From the NCBI RefSeq assembly GCF_011683955.1, contig NZ_JAAQPI010000010.1:124001-188000 (forward strand): a DNA stretch of 64,000 nucleotides, given 5' to 3'. A program made the translations under genes and the position numbers. Source of the stretch: Pseudomaricurvus alkylphenolicus (GTDB taxonomy: Bacteria > Pseudomonadota > Gammaproteobacteria > Pseudomonadales > Cellvibrionaceae). Of this stretch, positions 44,418 to 54,664 are shown in pieces (within the stretch, counting starts at the first letter, position 1; each line of letters begins with the position of its first letter). The notes below the pieces were generated by a model. That model ran no database searches. It was not told the origin of the DNA and was given only the letters and a program-made list of their open reading frames with translations.

Positions 44418-46658
44418 ATGTTGATGAGAGTCTGGTCAGTCTTTTATAGACCTATTTTTGTTTCGTTATTCTTACTCTACGCGCAACATAGCAGCGCGAC
44501 CTTGGTAGCGAACATTAAAGAGTTCGACAAAATCGTGCCGACGTTAAAACCCGGTGGCGAAGTTGTTCTCGCCAACGGCGACTGGAACAATGTCGAGCTG
44601 GTCTTCAAGGCCAATGGCTCGGCAGCTAAACCCATTACCCTAAGGGCAGAAGAGCCCGGCAAGGTGTTTATTACCGGTCAGTCCAATCTTCGTCTCTCCG
44701 GGGAGCACCTGGTGGTTTCCGGGTTGGTGTTCAAGGATGGCTATACCCCAACCAGCGAAGTAATCTCGTTCAGAACTTCCAAAAAGGATCTGGCAAACCA
44801 CTCAAGAGTGACCAATACCGTTATTGATGACTTTAATAACCCCGAACGATTCAATTCAGACACCTGGGTGGCGATCTACGGCAAAAACAACCGGTTTGAT
44901 CGCAATTCTCTGTTGAATAAGAGAAACAGGGGAGTAACCCTGGCGGTAAAAATGAACACGGAAGCCAGCCGTGAAAACGAACACATCATCGAATACAACT
45001 ACTTTGGACCAAGACAGATTCTGGGCTCCAACGGTGGCGAAACCCTACGGATAGGTACCAGTCACTACTCGAGAAAGTTCTCCAACACCGTTGTGCGCAA
45101 GAATTTTTTCGATCGTGTGAACGGTGAGCACGAGATCGTATCCAACAAATCCTGTGGTAATACCTATCAGGACAATGTGTTCTTTGAGAGCCAAGGTACG
45201 CTGACCATGCGCCATGGTCACTACACCCTGGTTGAGAATAACTATTTTCTCGGCAACCGAAAGCCCAACACCGGTGGCATTCGAATCATCAATGAGAACC
45301 AAACCGTAAAGAACAACTACCTCTATGGCTTGACGGGGCACCGGTTCCGCGGTGCCCTGGTGATCATGAACGGTGTGCCCAACGGGCCGATCAATCGCTA
45401 CGATCCGGTTGTTGATTCCAGGATGGATGGCAACATCGTGATCGACAGTGATTACATTCAGCTGTGTGCCGGTAGCGACGAAGAACGCTCTGCAACACCG
45501 ATTGGCTCATCCATGCATGACAATATTATGATGAGCAAAACCAATCTGAATCCGTTTACGGTTTACGATGATATTTCAGGCATCAGCTTTCAGGGCAATA
45601 TTCTGAACGATGAGGCCCGGGTGCCGATTAATGCCGGCTTCTCCAAGGTGCCTTATGCCATTACCAAAAACAAGCACGGCCTGCTGGTCCCCAGCCAGTC
45701 CCTGACCGACAAGATTGCCTTCGGTGATATCAAGCTGCCGGTCACCCGAGAGGATACGGGGGCGTCGTTTTACTCGAAGAATCACACCGAGGCCAGTTTC
45801 ACCGGCGGCAATACCATTGTTGTTAACGCCGGGACCAATACGCTGCTCGATGCTCTGGAGCAAAGCCAGCCGGGTGACACTCTGGTTCTGAAAAACGGGG
45901 CAAAGTATTTGCTGACCAAGAATGCCTTTATTCGCCATCCGATCACGATCAAAGCGAAAAAAGGCAAGAAAGCAAAGATTCTCTCGGAAAAGGCCAGCTT
46001 TTTTACCATCGAGAATGGCGGTGCGCTGGCACTCGACAATCTTTGGATTGACGGCGCGGAGTCCCCGGATCTGGCCGGCAATAACGTTGTCAGTACCAGC
46101 CGCTATTCCATGACCCACAACTATTCCCTGGCCGTTCGTAATTGCAAGGTGACTGGCCTGGATGTGAATCACAGCTTCGATTTCCTGAAGGTGTATATGG
46201 GCACCTTTGCGGACTCAATTGAAATCGTCGACACCGAAATGACAAATATCACCGGCTCTGTGCTGGCACTGGATAAGGAAACTGAGGATCTCGGTATTTA
46301 CAACGTCGAGAATGTCCTGATCAAGAACAGTACGTTTACGGATGTTAAGGGCACGGTAGCGAATATCTACCGCGGCGGCACCGACGAAAGTACGTTCGGC
46401 CCCATGGTAACGGTCACCGGCAGCGAGTTTGTCAATATCGGCCATGGCAAGCGCAACAAGAGCGGAGCGTCTCTGGCGTTTCACGGTGTGCAGCGGCTAA
46501 ACGTGTCTGACTCCCGCTGGGCCAAGAGTGCACCCCTGGATCTGCATTTGACCAATGGTGAGCCGATTACCGTCATTTCGGATATTTTGATGAAAGATAC
46601 CGGCAAGATCCGAGCCAATAGTAACAAGTATCAGGCCAATGACGTTATCTACAAATAG
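44418..46658 (+). CDS. PL6-family alginate lyase
   Basis: I start at 44418 (AAAGGG six bases ahead; the longer frame overlaps the repeat block), giving 746 residues with a signal peptide to about residue 27. Two right-handed beta-helix domains are expected. The calcium/catalytic set of AlyGC-type PL6 lyases is reproduced with exact spacing: N205, E237, E239, K244 (NKSC) and R265 (RHG), the Lys and Arg 21 apart. The two-domain length is also like AlyGC. It would cut alginate in the periplasm or at the surface into unsaturated products. A chondroitinase-B function is less likely here. Confidence 0.9.
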   Translation: MLMRVWSVFYRPIFVSLFLLYAQHSSATLVANIKEFDKIVPTLKPGGEVVLANGDWNNVELVFKANGSAAKPITLRAEEPGKVFITGQSNLRLSGEHLVVSGLVFKDGYTPTSEVISFRTSKKDLANHSRVTNTVIDDFNNPERFNSDTWVAIYGKNNRFDRNSLLNKRNRGVTLAVKMNTEASRENEHIIEYNYFGPRQILGSNGGETLRIGTSHYSRKFSNTVVRKNFFDRVNGEHEIVSNKSCGNTYQDNVFFESQGTLTMRHGHYTLVENNYFLGNRKPNTGGIRIINENQTVKNNYLYGLTGHRFRGALVIMNGVPNGPINRYDPVVDSRMDGNIVIDSDYIQLCAGSDEERSATPIGSSMHDNIMMSKTNLNPFTVYDDISGISFQGNILNDEARVPINAGFSKVPYAITKNKHGLLVPSQSLTDKIAFGDIKLPVTREDTGASFYSKNHTEASFTGGNTIVVNAGTNTLLDALEQSQPGDTLVLKNGAKYLLTKNAFIRHPITIKAKKGKKAKILSEKASFFTIENGGALALDNLWIDGAESPDLAGNNVVSTSRYSMTHNYSLAVRNCKVTGLDVNHSFDFLKVYMGTFADSIEIVDTEMTNITGSVLALDKETEDLGIYNVENVLIKNSTFTDVKGTVANIYRGGTDESTFGPMVTVTGSEFVNIGHGKRNKSGASLAFHGVQRLNVSDSRWAKSAPLDLHLTNGEPITVISDILMKDTGKIRANSNKYQANDVIYK

Positions 46659-46660
46659 CG

Positions 46661-46680
46661 AAAATTGGTCCTACAATTTT
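46661..46680. promoter_or_regulatory. FadR-type operator before the second receptor
   Basis: AAAATTGGTCCTACAATTTT has 7-bp perfect arms and the TnGTnnnACnA core, three bases after the PL6 stop and 31 bases before the receptor start. Confidence 0.7.
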
Positions 46681-46710
46681 AAACATAAGCAAAATAAAAG
46701 GTGGAACCCC

Positions 46711-49700
46711 ATGCAACAATACAGAGAGGTGCACAAAAGGACGCTGCTGGCGAGTGCTATCGCCGCTGCATTGGCGATGCCCGTAAACGCTCAGGAAGAA
46801 GAGCTGCTTGAGGAAGTAATCGTTACAGGCAGTCGGGCGACCATTCAAAGCGCCATTAATATCAAGCGCGAATCGGCGGAGATTGTCGACGGGCTTTCGG
46901 CGACGGATATCGGCGAGCTGCCGGCGCTGTCCATTGGTGAGGCGCTGGAATCCATTACGGGGGCGGCCTCTCACCGAGAGAATGGCGGAGCTACCGAAAT
47001 TTCCATTCGCGGTCTCGGCCCTTTTCTGAGCTCAACGGTATTCAATGGTCGGGAAGCCACCAACGGTTCGGGCGATCGGTCCGTTAACTTTTCTCAGTTC
47101 CCCTCTGAGTTGATGAGCAAGGTTGCCATCTACAAAACGCAAGACGCCGCCCAGATTGAGGGTGGTGTTGCGGGCCAGATCCAGCTGGAGACCATTAAGC
47201 CGCTGGACTACGGTAAACGCCGATTCCAGGCGGACATTAAGGGCAATCTCAACCCCGACCAGTTCGATCTTGATGATTCCGCGTCCGGGGATGTTGGTTA
47301 TCGGGCGACGGGCAGTTATGTCGACCAGTTTGATTTCGGTGACGGGGGCAGTATCGGTATCGCCATTGGCCTGCAACGCAGCGACATCTCCCAGCCGGAG
47401 CAGGAGGCCCGTTCCAACAGTCCGACCGGCAGTTCAAACCGTGCCTGTCTGGCGGATCCCTCCAATGCCCAGCAACAGGACCCCACTGATCCCGACGACG
47501 ACACCGGTCGTGGTTTCTCGAATTTGTCTGTTGCCAACGACGACTGTGAGGACTTTGCCGGCGGCGGCGACTCGGTGAATTACGACGGCGACAACAGTAC
47601 CGGTTACGACACCCGCGTCGGGTCCGCGGATCTCGGTCAGCCGTTTGTGATCGTGCCCAACGAGCGCGGTTATCGTCAAAATGACACCGAGGATACCCGC
47701 GACTCCTTCTTTGGTGCGATCCAGATTCGACCGAATGATCAATTGGACATCAACCTGGATATGCAGTGGTCCGAACGTGTGCAGGAAGAGGATCGTCACG
47801 ATATCGCCTTTGTGAACATGCGTCGTAATACCGTCGGCACCACTCACGATTCGCTGAATATCAGTGACACAGGCGCTACGTCTTCTTTAACCACAGAAAC
47901 TCAGATAGAGGCGCGAGGCGAGACCTATAATCGGACGGAAGAATATCTGGGGGGCGGACTGGCGATATCCTGGGATGTCAATGACAGTCTGACATTGTCC
48001 ACCGATATTTCTTATTCAGAAACCACTCGTACCGAACAACAATTCCTGATTCGCACGCAAACGGATCCACGATTCCTGACGGCGTGGGAGCGGGGCAGCA
48101 GTGATGCCGGCAGTTACACCATCGAAGACGCTGATCCGACCGATCACGATCTCTTTGTTGACCGCTATCGTGCCCGTATCGACAATGACCTGGACAGAAC
48201 CAATACCACCAAGGCCATTCGATTCGATCTGGATTATGCGCTCGATAAAGGTCCGATTACGGGTATTGACGCCGGTGTGCGATTTTCAACACTGGAGTAC
48301 TATTCGTTGGCCGGCGCCCGTAATCAGTTTGAGATTCGCAACGGCCGCAGCAACTCCGCCAACGGGGTGACTCGCACCGAGGAGGAGAGTGAGGCCAAGC
48401 TTGCTGAACTGAACGAGGCTTGCCGCATCGACTTTCAGGAGGGCAATGAGTTTCTGGAGTCTGAACGCAGTGGCGATTTGTTTACCACCGTTGATGAAGA
48501 CGGCAATGTGATCAGCAGTGGTAACAGTTGGGCCTCGTTCGACACCGTTTGTATGGTCGAGGGAGTAGCGGAGTTCTTTGGTGCCAGCACGGCTTACCCG
48601 GAATTGGTGCCCGGTTCATCCACCATTGATGTGACCGAAGATACCTTTGCAGCCTACCTCCAGGCCCGTTACGAAATTGAACTGGGTGGTATTCCCGTGC
48701 GGGGTAAGTTTGGTCTGCGAATGGTCGACACCGAAGTGGAATCCGTCGGTATTCGGTCTGCCTACGAGCTTGATGACAGCGACCCGGAAAACCTGGCACT
48801 GATCGAGCTCGATGTCACTGAAACTGTCAAGGCATCAGAGGGGTACACCGAGTGGTTGCCGAGCTTTAGCTTTGTCGCCGATATTGCCGAAGACAAGACC
48901 GTTCGTGGTGGCGTATTTAAAGGTTTGTCACGGGCCGATCCTTCCGACATGGGTTTCTCTCGTTCCTTCACCACCGTGTCGAACGAAGACAGCGGCATTA
49001 CCAACGTTAATGACCTGATTTCCAGCGTCAATGCTTCCGGAAACCCCGGCTTCGAGCCTCTCACGTCCTGGAACTATGACCTGTCATTCGAGTGGTACCC
49101 CAACGAAGACTCCATTGTCGCCCTGGGGGTTTACTATAAAGACTTCGTGGGTGGTTTCGAAAACGTGGTCACCAACGAGACCTATACCGTTGACGGCACC
49201 CAGATCACCGTACCGGTGACCATTAGCCAGACCAACGAGGACGAAAGTACCTTGTACGGCTTTGAGCTGACGGCATCGACACGATTCTCAATGCTGCCCG
49301 AGCCTTTCAACGGGTTGGGTGCCAAAGTCAGCTACAACTGGGCGGACTCGGATTTCGAATTCGAAGACAGTAACCTGGGTGAGCGCGGTTTTACCGACGA
49401 AAATGGCCAGTTTGTTCAAACCAATGTGGGTATCGTGGCACCGGCGAACATTCCCGGCTTTTCGGAGGAGACTTTCTCTGGCCAGATCTACTATCAGATC
49501 GGTGACTTCGATGCCTCGTTGATCTACAAGTATCGCAGCGAGTACTTCCAGCCCTACACCTCCAATGGTACACGCCTGAGATATGTGGGCGACGTGGGTG
49601 TCTGGGAGGCGAGAGCGTCCTACCAGCTGACCGATACCCTGCGACTCTCGTTTGAGGCGATCAACCTCTTCGATGAACCCAAAACCCAATACTTCTATAC

Positions 49701-49770
49701 GGACGACAACCTGGGTGAATTGAATGTCTATGGCCCCAGGGTCTTTATCGGTCTGAGCGCCAAGATCTAA
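46711..49770 (+). CDS. TonB-dependent receptor of the alginate locus (second)
   Basis: I choose the ATG at 46711 with AGGTGG upstream (1019 residues); the open frame to 46639 overlaps the operator and the PL6 stop. Signal peptide about residues 1-28, LLEEVIVTGSRATI as TonB box, DIGELPALSIGEALESITG and SIRGLGPFLS as in the first alginate receptor, then a long barrel ending FIGLSAKI. The two receptors probably take up different alginate fragments or cooperate with surface lyases. Confidence 0.92.
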   Translation: MQQYREVHKRTLLASAIAAALAMPVNAQEEELLEEVIVTGSRATIQSAINIKRESAEIVDGLSATDIGELPALSIGEALESITGAASHRENGGATEISIRGLGPFLSSTVFNGREATNGSGDRSVNFSQFPSELMSKVAIYKTQDAAQIEGGVAGQIQLETIKPLDYGKRRFQADIKGNLNPDQFDLDDSASGDVGYRATGSYVDQFDFGDGGSIGIAIGLQRSDISQPEQEARSNSPTGSSNRACLADPSNAQQQDPTDPDDDTGRGFSNLSVANDDCEDFAGGGDSVNYDGDNSTGYDTRVGSADLGQPFVIVPNERGYRQNDTEDTRDSFFGAIQIRPNDQLDINLDMQWSERVQEEDRHDIAFVNMRRNTVGTTHDSLNISDTGATSSLTTETQIEARGETYNRTEEYLGGGLAISWDVNDSLTLSTDISYSETTRTEQQFLIRTQTDPRFLTAWERGSSDAGSYTIEDADPTDHDLFVDRYRARIDNDLDRTNTTKAIRFDLDYALDKGPITGIDAGVRFSTLEYYSLAGARNQFEIRNGRSNSANGVTRTEEESEAKLAELNEACRIDFQEGNEFLESERSGDLFTTVDEDGNVISSGNSWASFDTVCMVEGVAEFFGASTAYPELVPGSSTIDVTEDTFAAYLQARYEIELGGIPVRGKFGLRMVDTEVESVGIRSAYELDDSDPENLALIELDVTETVKASEGYTEWLPSFSFVADIAEDKTVRGGVFKGLSRADPSDMGFSRSFTTVSNEDSGITNVNDLISSVNASGNPGFEPLTSWNYDLSFEWYPNEDSIVALGVYYKDFVGGFENVVTNETYTVDGTQITVPVTISQTNEDESTLYGFELTASTRFSMLPEPFNGLGAKVSYNWADSDFEFEDSNLGERGFTDENGQFVQTNVGIVAPANIPGFSEETFSGQIYYQIGDFDASLIYKYRSEYFQPYTSNGTRLRYVGDVGVWEARASYQLTDTLRLSFEAINLFDEPKTQYFYTDDNLGELNVYGPRVFIGLSAKI

Positions 49771-49777
49771 ACAACCA

Positions 49778-49820
49778 GGGGTGGTGTACGGGGGAAAACT
49801 CCCGGCCCACCCTTTTTTTT
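49778..49820 (+). terminator. Rho-independent terminator after the second receptor
   Basis: GGGTGG (49779-49784) pairs with CCACCC (49807-49812), with an inner CGGGGG/CTCCCG stem, followed by eight T (49813-49820). It would reduce reading into the MFS gene. Confidence 0.85.
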
Positions 49821-49856
49821 CCCATAAACAGTCAACTTATTCGGAGAGGATGAAGT

Positions 49857-51191
49857 ATGCAGGTGAAAAATCTCCGCTGGTGGGTGATCGCATTGATCGC
49901 TCTGGCCACCATTATCAATTACATCGACCGCCAAACCCTTAATGTGTTGTGGCCGGAGATATCCGTAGAGCTCTACCCGGACAAAACCGATGACGAGCGC
50001 AAAGAGATCTATGCGTTTATCTCCGTCGTGTTTGTTTTCTCCTACGCTTTTGGGCAGGCGATTTTTGGCAAGATTTTTGACTGGGTTGGCACCCGTATCG
50101 GGTTTGCACTGTCAATCGGTATCTGGTCCATCGCGACGGCAGCTCACGCACTGGCTCGCGGGCTGGTGACCTTCAGTATCTTTCGGGCGATTTTGGGCGT
50201 TGCCGAGGCGGGCAACTGGCCGGGGGCGACCAAGGGCAATGCCGAGTGGTTCCCGACCAAGGAACGCGCGCTGGCCCAGGGGATTTTCAACTCGGGTGCA
50301 GCCATCGGTGGCATTATCTCCATCCCGTTGATTGCGTTTCTCACCGTGCATTTCAGCTGGAAAGCCATCTTTATTCTGGTGGGCACCGTTGGTTTGTTGT
50401 GGCTGATTCCCTGGATGATCCTGGTGAAAGCGCCCCCCAGGAAGCACCCCTGGATAACGCCGGAGGAGCGTGAATACATTCTTAACGGGCAGCAAAACAC
50501 TCAGCTCGAAGACGCTGCCAGCGGTGAGGATGGTTACAATCCCTCGACTTCGGAAATGCTGTCGCGCAAGCAGAGCTGGGCGGTGATTATTGCATCGGCA
50601 GCCATTGACCCGATCTGGTGGCTGTTTGTCTTCTGGATTCCGATTTACCTGTCCGAAGTCTTTGGCATGGATGTCAAAACCATTGGTATCTATGGTTGGG
50701 TTCCCTATGTTGGGGCCATGCTCGGCGCCTGGTTTGGCGGGCTGCTGGCACAAAACCGGCTTAAGGTGGGGTGGTCTGTGGATCGCACCCGCAAATTCAC
50801 CATCTCGCTGGGCTGTCTGACCATGTTGCCGGCATTGTTGGCGATGGCCAACCCCGGAGAGCCGGTGAACGCCGTGCTGTTGATGGCTGTGATTCTGTTT
50901 GGGTTTCAAACCGCAATCGGCAATGTTCAAACCCTGCCCAGTGATCTTTACGGAGGCAGTACCGTGGGAACCTTGGCGGGCTTTGCCGGTATGGCGGCCA
51001 AGTTGGCCGCGGCTGCACTGACTTCACTGGTGCCCTGGCTGACTTCCGGCGGCAACTATACGCCGGCTTTTGTGATTGGTGCCGGGCTGGCGGTAACGGC
51101 GATGGCCAGTATCTGGCTCTTGTGTCCGAAAATCGAACCGCTGAAACCCAAGGATGCCGAAGTCAGTGCTGAGAAGTTATCAGCCCATTGA
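49857..51191 (+). CDS. MFS transporter, hexuronate/ACS type
   Basis: The 444-residue protein has 12 predicted membrane helices. NYIDRQTLNVLWPEI in helix 1 and FRAILGVAEAGNWPGATKGNAEWFP are characteristic of the anion:cation symporter group that includes ExuT and alginate-locus transporters. It should carry DEH or other uronate monomers across the inner membrane. The start at 49857 is preceded by GGAGAGGATGAAG. It lies between the receptor and the PL17 gene. Confidence 0.9.
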   Translation: MQVKNLRWWVIALIALATIINYIDRQTLNVLWPEISVELYPDKTDDERKEIYAFISVVFVFSYAFGQAIFGKIFDWVGTRIGFALSIGIWSIATAAHALARGLVTFSIFRAILGVAEAGNWPGATKGNAEWFPTKERALAQGIFNSGAAIGGIISIPLIAFLTVHFSWKAIFILVGTVGLLWLIPWMILVKAPPRKHPWITPEEREYILNGQQNTQLEDAASGEDGYNPSTSEMLSRKQSWAVIIASAAIDPIWWLFVFWIPIYLSEVFGMDVKTIGIYGWVPYVGAMLGAWFGGLLAQNRLKVGWSVDRTRKFTISLGCLTMLPALLAMANPGEPVNAVLLMAVILFGFQTAIGNVQTLPSDLYGGSTVGTLAGFAGMAAKLAAAALTSLVPWLTSGGNYTPAFVIGAGLAVTAMASIWLLCPKIEPLKPKDAEVSAEKLSAH

Positions 51192-51249
51192 ATTAATGGG
51201 CTGAATTTCCCCCTTTCTCCCTAAAAAAGGCAGGTAACTGCGAACAACA

Positions 51250-53502
51250 ATGACGATGATCGTAAACAACGTAATACGGCTTCTGACGCTGATGACGCTA
51301 ATCTTCCCATTAATCGGGCACGCATCGGAGCATCCGCGCCTGATTTTGACCAAGGACGGTGTCGACACCATCAGAAAGAACCTGGGCCAGGTGCCGCTGT
51401 TTGACGCCTCGGTAGAGCGAGTCAAGGAAGCGGTGGACGCGGAAATTGCGCTGGGTATCGATACCCCCATCCCGAGGGATTACTCCGGCGGCTATACCCA
51501 CGAACGGCATAAGCGTAACTTTCGCACCGCCCAGCAAGCCGGCGCCTTATTCCAGATCCTGCAGGATGAAAAGTACGCTCGCTACGTGCGGGATATGCTG
51601 TTCCAGTATGAAGCCATGTACAAGGACCTGCCGGTTCACCCCAAAGAGCGCTCTTATGCCCGTGGCAAACTCTTTTGGCAGTGCCTGAATGACAGCAATT
51701 GGTTGGTATTTATGGCCCAGGCCTACGATGCCATCTACACCTGGCTGTCTGAACGTGAACGGCAGCAATTGAATCGCAATCTGTTCCGGCCCTTCGCCGA
51801 CTTTATCTCTCTGCAAAATCCAAAGTTCTACAACCGGGTCCATAACCACAGCACCTGGGGGAATGCGGCCGTGGGTATGATCGGCTTGGTGATGAACGAT
51901 GAGGAACTGATCGCAAGAGCATTGTACGGTATTGCTGATGATGGACTGGAAGCGGGTCTCAAGGATGACGATGGTGGTTTTATCAAGGTAGAAGGGCAGA
52001 AGGCGGGGTTTCTGGCCAATCTGGAGGAACCTTTCTCCCCCGATGGCTACTACACAGAAGGGCCCTATTACCAGCGTTACGCCATGTACCCGTTTTTGAT
52101 CTTCGCGATTGCCATGCACAACGCCAGGCCGGAAATGAAAGTGTTTGAACACAAGGATGGCGTACTGCTCAAAGCGGTTGATGCGTTGCTGAATCTTACG
52201 GATGCCGATGGTGAGTTCTTCCCATTGAACGATGGACAAAAGGGTATGTCCTATCACTCCGGGAGTCTGGTGACCGCTGTTGATATTGCCTATCACTATG
52301 GCAACAGGAATCCGCAACTGCTCAGTATTGCCCACACGCAAAATCAGGTACTGCTGGACCAGGCGGGTCTACAGGTTGCCATGGATATTCGCGACGGAAA
52401 AACCCAACCGTTTCTCAAGCAATCCGTGAATCTTACCGACGGGCCGGATGGCACCCAGGGTGGTGTTGGCGTACTGCGTTACGGCGACGAAGACTTGAGC
52501 CTGGTGTTTAAATACGCCGCACAGGGCTTGAGCCATGGTCACTATGACAAGTTATCCTACTCTTTGTATGACAAGGGCGATGAGGTTATTCAGGACTACG
52601 GTCTCACCCGCTTTGTCAATATTGAGCAAAAAGGTGGCGGCAACTATTTAAAGGAAAACAAAACCTGGGCAAAGCAGACCATCGCCCATAACACCTTGAC
52701 GCTGAACCAGGCGTCTCACTTTAACGGCGACTATGCCACGGGCAGCCAACATCACTCGGAACTGCACTTTTTCGATGCGTCTCGCAGTGATGTACAGGTG
52801 TTAAGCGCAAGGGAAACCAACGCGTATCCGGGTACGGAAATGCACCGGACCATGGCAATGATCAAGAGTCCGACTTTTGAGAAACCTTTTGTTCTGGACA
52901 TCATGAAGGTGGTGTCGGGTACCCGCAACGAATACGACCTGCCGCTTTATTTCATGGGGCAGGTGATGAAAACGAACTTTGCGTATCAGTCGCCACCGAG
53001 CTTGAATCCACTGGGTAATAAAAATGGCTACCAGCACCTGTATCTGGAGGCGAAAGGCTATCCGGCTTCCGAAACCACACAGCTCAGCTGGTTGAATCAA
53101 GGCAAGTTTTATACATTGACCTCCAGCACGAGCACGACGGATGAGTTATTGTTCGCCAGATTGGGCGCCAATGACCCCGACTTCAATCTTCGCAGGGATG
53201 CCGCACTGATTATTCGCCGGAGAGATACGGGTAACACGGTATTTGCCTCGGCAATCGAGCCCCACGGCAGCTATAGCCCGGTGTCCGAATTGTCTGTCAA
53301 TTCCAGCAGCAATATTTCCAACCTTAAGGTGATGGCCGACAATAGTGACTATACGGCCGTCGCTATCGAAGACAGAAAGAAACAGCTGAGTGTGTTTATC
53401 GTTGCCAATAAAGACGTATCGGCATCCAAACGCCACAAATTGAAAATCGGCCAGCAGCTGTATCGTTGGAAGGGCCCCTATCACTTTGCTATCGAAGAGT
53501 AG
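51250..53502 (+). CDS. PL17-family oligoalginate lyase
   Basis: The 750-residue protein has a signal peptide (residues 1-26), an alpha/alpha toroid domain with the HNHSTWGNAAVGM motif (N199-H200) and YYTEGPYYQRYAMY, and a beta-sheet heparinase II/III-type domain with SHGHYDKLS carrying the catalytic His. These match the alginate monomer-releasing PL17 lyases such as Alg17C of Saccharophagus. It would turn oligoalginate into DEH, completing the route from PL6. It ends the alginate locus; the next gene, an efflux adaptor, is not related. Confidence 0.92.
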   Translation: MTMIVNNVIRLLTLMTLIFPLIGHASEHPRLILTKDGVDTIRKNLGQVPLFDASVERVKEAVDAEIALGIDTPIPRDYSGGYTHERHKRNFRTAQQAGALFQILQDEKYARYVRDMLFQYEAMYKDLPVHPKERSYARGKLFWQCLNDSNWLVFMAQAYDAIYTWLSERERQQLNRNLFRPFADFISLQNPKFYNRVHNHSTWGNAAVGMIGLVMNDEELIARALYGIADDGLEAGLKDDDGGFIKVEGQKAGFLANLEEPFSPDGYYTEGPYYQRYAMYPFLIFAIAMHNARPEMKVFEHKDGVLLKAVDALLNLTDADGEFFPLNDGQKGMSYHSGSLVTAVDIAYHYGNRNPQLLSIAHTQNQVLLDQAGLQVAMDIRDGKTQPFLKQSVNLTDGPDGTQGGVGVLRYGDEDLSLVFKYAAQGLSHGHYDKLSYSLYDKGDEVIQDYGLTRFVNIEQKGGGNYLKENKTWAKQTIAHNTLTLNQASHFNGDYATGSQHHSELHFFDASRSDVQVLSARETNAYPGTEMHRTMAMIKSPTFEKPFVLDIMKVVSGTRNEYDLPLYFMGQVMKTNFAYQSPPSLNPLGNKNGYQHLYLEAKGYPASETTQLSWLNQGKFYTLTSSTSTTDELLFARLGANDPDFNLRRDAALIIRRRDTGNTVFASAIEPHGSYSPVSELSVNSSSNISNLKVMADNSDYTAVAIEDRKKQLSVFIVANKDVSASKRHKLKIGQQLYRWKGPYHFAIEE

Positions 53503-53578
53503 AACTCCGGGGTAAACTTGGACCTCCAGCCTATTCGTGCGACTATACGCGACGTATATGGAGTTACCGAGATTGACC

Positions 53579-54664
53579 ATGGTTCGTGCAATAGCCCTTG
53601 GCCTGCTTTTCATTCAGAACATCCTGCTGACCACTTACGCCCTCGCTGACAGCTCAACCGATCCAACAGAAGTCGAGGTGGTCTATCCACAGCTGGAGCG
53701 GCGTGGCCCGTCGTTGCGGCTGGTGGGTACGGTGGAGGCGGTGCAGCACGCGCAACTGGCCAGTGAGCAGCCCGGTCGCGTCGATCACATCTATGTGGAA
53801 GTCGGCGATACCGTCAAGCGGGGCCAGCCTTTGCTTCGGCTGGACGATTCTCTGGCAAAACTGACGGCGGCAGAAACCGCGTCGCGGGTGGAGGCGGCAA
53901 AAATTGCGGTGGCCGAAGCCAGGCGCTTGCTGCAGGAAGTCGAACCCCTGTCGGAGCGACAGGTTATCGCCGCGACTGTGGTGCAAGAGCGCCGCGCTCA
54001 GCTGGCGTCTGCCACCGCAACCCTGGCTCAGGAGCAGGCCACTTTGGCTTATCGTCGCAAGATTGTCGACAAGCACACCCTGATGGCGCCCTTTGCCGGT
54101 CTGGTGGAAGATCGGGCCGTGTCCGTGGGGGAGTGGTTGACGCCCCAATCGGTGCCGTTCCGGCTGGTCAGCAGCGATACACTCCGGGTGCGTATTCACA
54201 TACCGCAGGAGTATTACTTTTCTCTCCGTCACAGCCCTGACCCCGATGTTGCCGTTCACCACGATAAACTGGCGTCTCCTTTGATCGGGCTGGCCATCGA
54301 TCGTCTGGTGCCGGTATCCCAGCAGACCACCCGCTCCATGCCGGCATTGATTAATCTGCCACCCGCAAGCCCCCTTGTGCCCGGCATGTCCGCCGAAGTG
54401 GTGATTACCCTGGGCGCCGACAATAACAACAACGTCTGGGTACCCGTCAGTGCACTGAAGATACACCCGGACGGCGGTAATAGTCTGATTACGGTCGTCG
54501 ATGGCAAAGCCAAGCGCCTGAAAGTCTCGATTGTCGAAAACCGCAACCATGTTGCCCTGGTCACCGGCATTCCCCAGGGGGCACCGGTGGTATCGACCGG
54601 GGTCGAGTTAATCAAAGACGGGATGGCACTGCGCATTACCCATACCCGGGAGTTTGAACTGTGA
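53579..54664 (+). CDS. RND efflux periplasmic adaptor (HlyD/MFP family)
   Basis: The start at 53579 gives 361 residues and a signal peptide (cleavage near residue 24, YALA). Biotinyl-lipoyl-like halves appear as HIYVEVGDTVKRGQPLLRLD and KHTLMAPFAGLVEDRAVSVGEW, flanking a short alpha-hairpin (AKIAVAEARRLLQ...ATLAYRRK), then beta-barrel and membrane-proximal domains. The stop overlaps the next start (GTGA), so the two are translationally coupled. ATGs at 53537 and 53558 are alternatives. No outer-membrane channel gene is present. Confidence 0.88.
   Translation: MVRAIALGLLFIQNILLTTYALADSSTDPTEVEVVYPQLERRGPSLRLVGTVEAVQHAQLASEQPGRVDHIYVEVGDTVKRGQPLLRLDDSLAKLTAAETASRVEAAKIAVAEARRLLQEVEPLSERQVIAATVVQERRAQLASATATLAQEQATLAYRRKIVDKHTLMAPFAGLVEDRAVSVGEWLTPQSVPFRLVSSDTLRVRIHIPQEYYFSLRHSPDPDVAVHHDKLASPLIGLAIDRLVPVSQQTTRSMPALINLPPASPLVPGMSAEVVITLGADNNNNVWVPVSALKIHPDGGNSLITVVDGKAKRLKVSIVENRNHVALVTGIPQGAPVVSTGVELIKDGMALRITHTREFEL

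Noticed and set aside
44418-46658. Chondroitinase B
   Set aside because: The neighbours (PL17, uronate MFS, SDR, GntR) are an alginate set and the residue spacing follows AlyGC.
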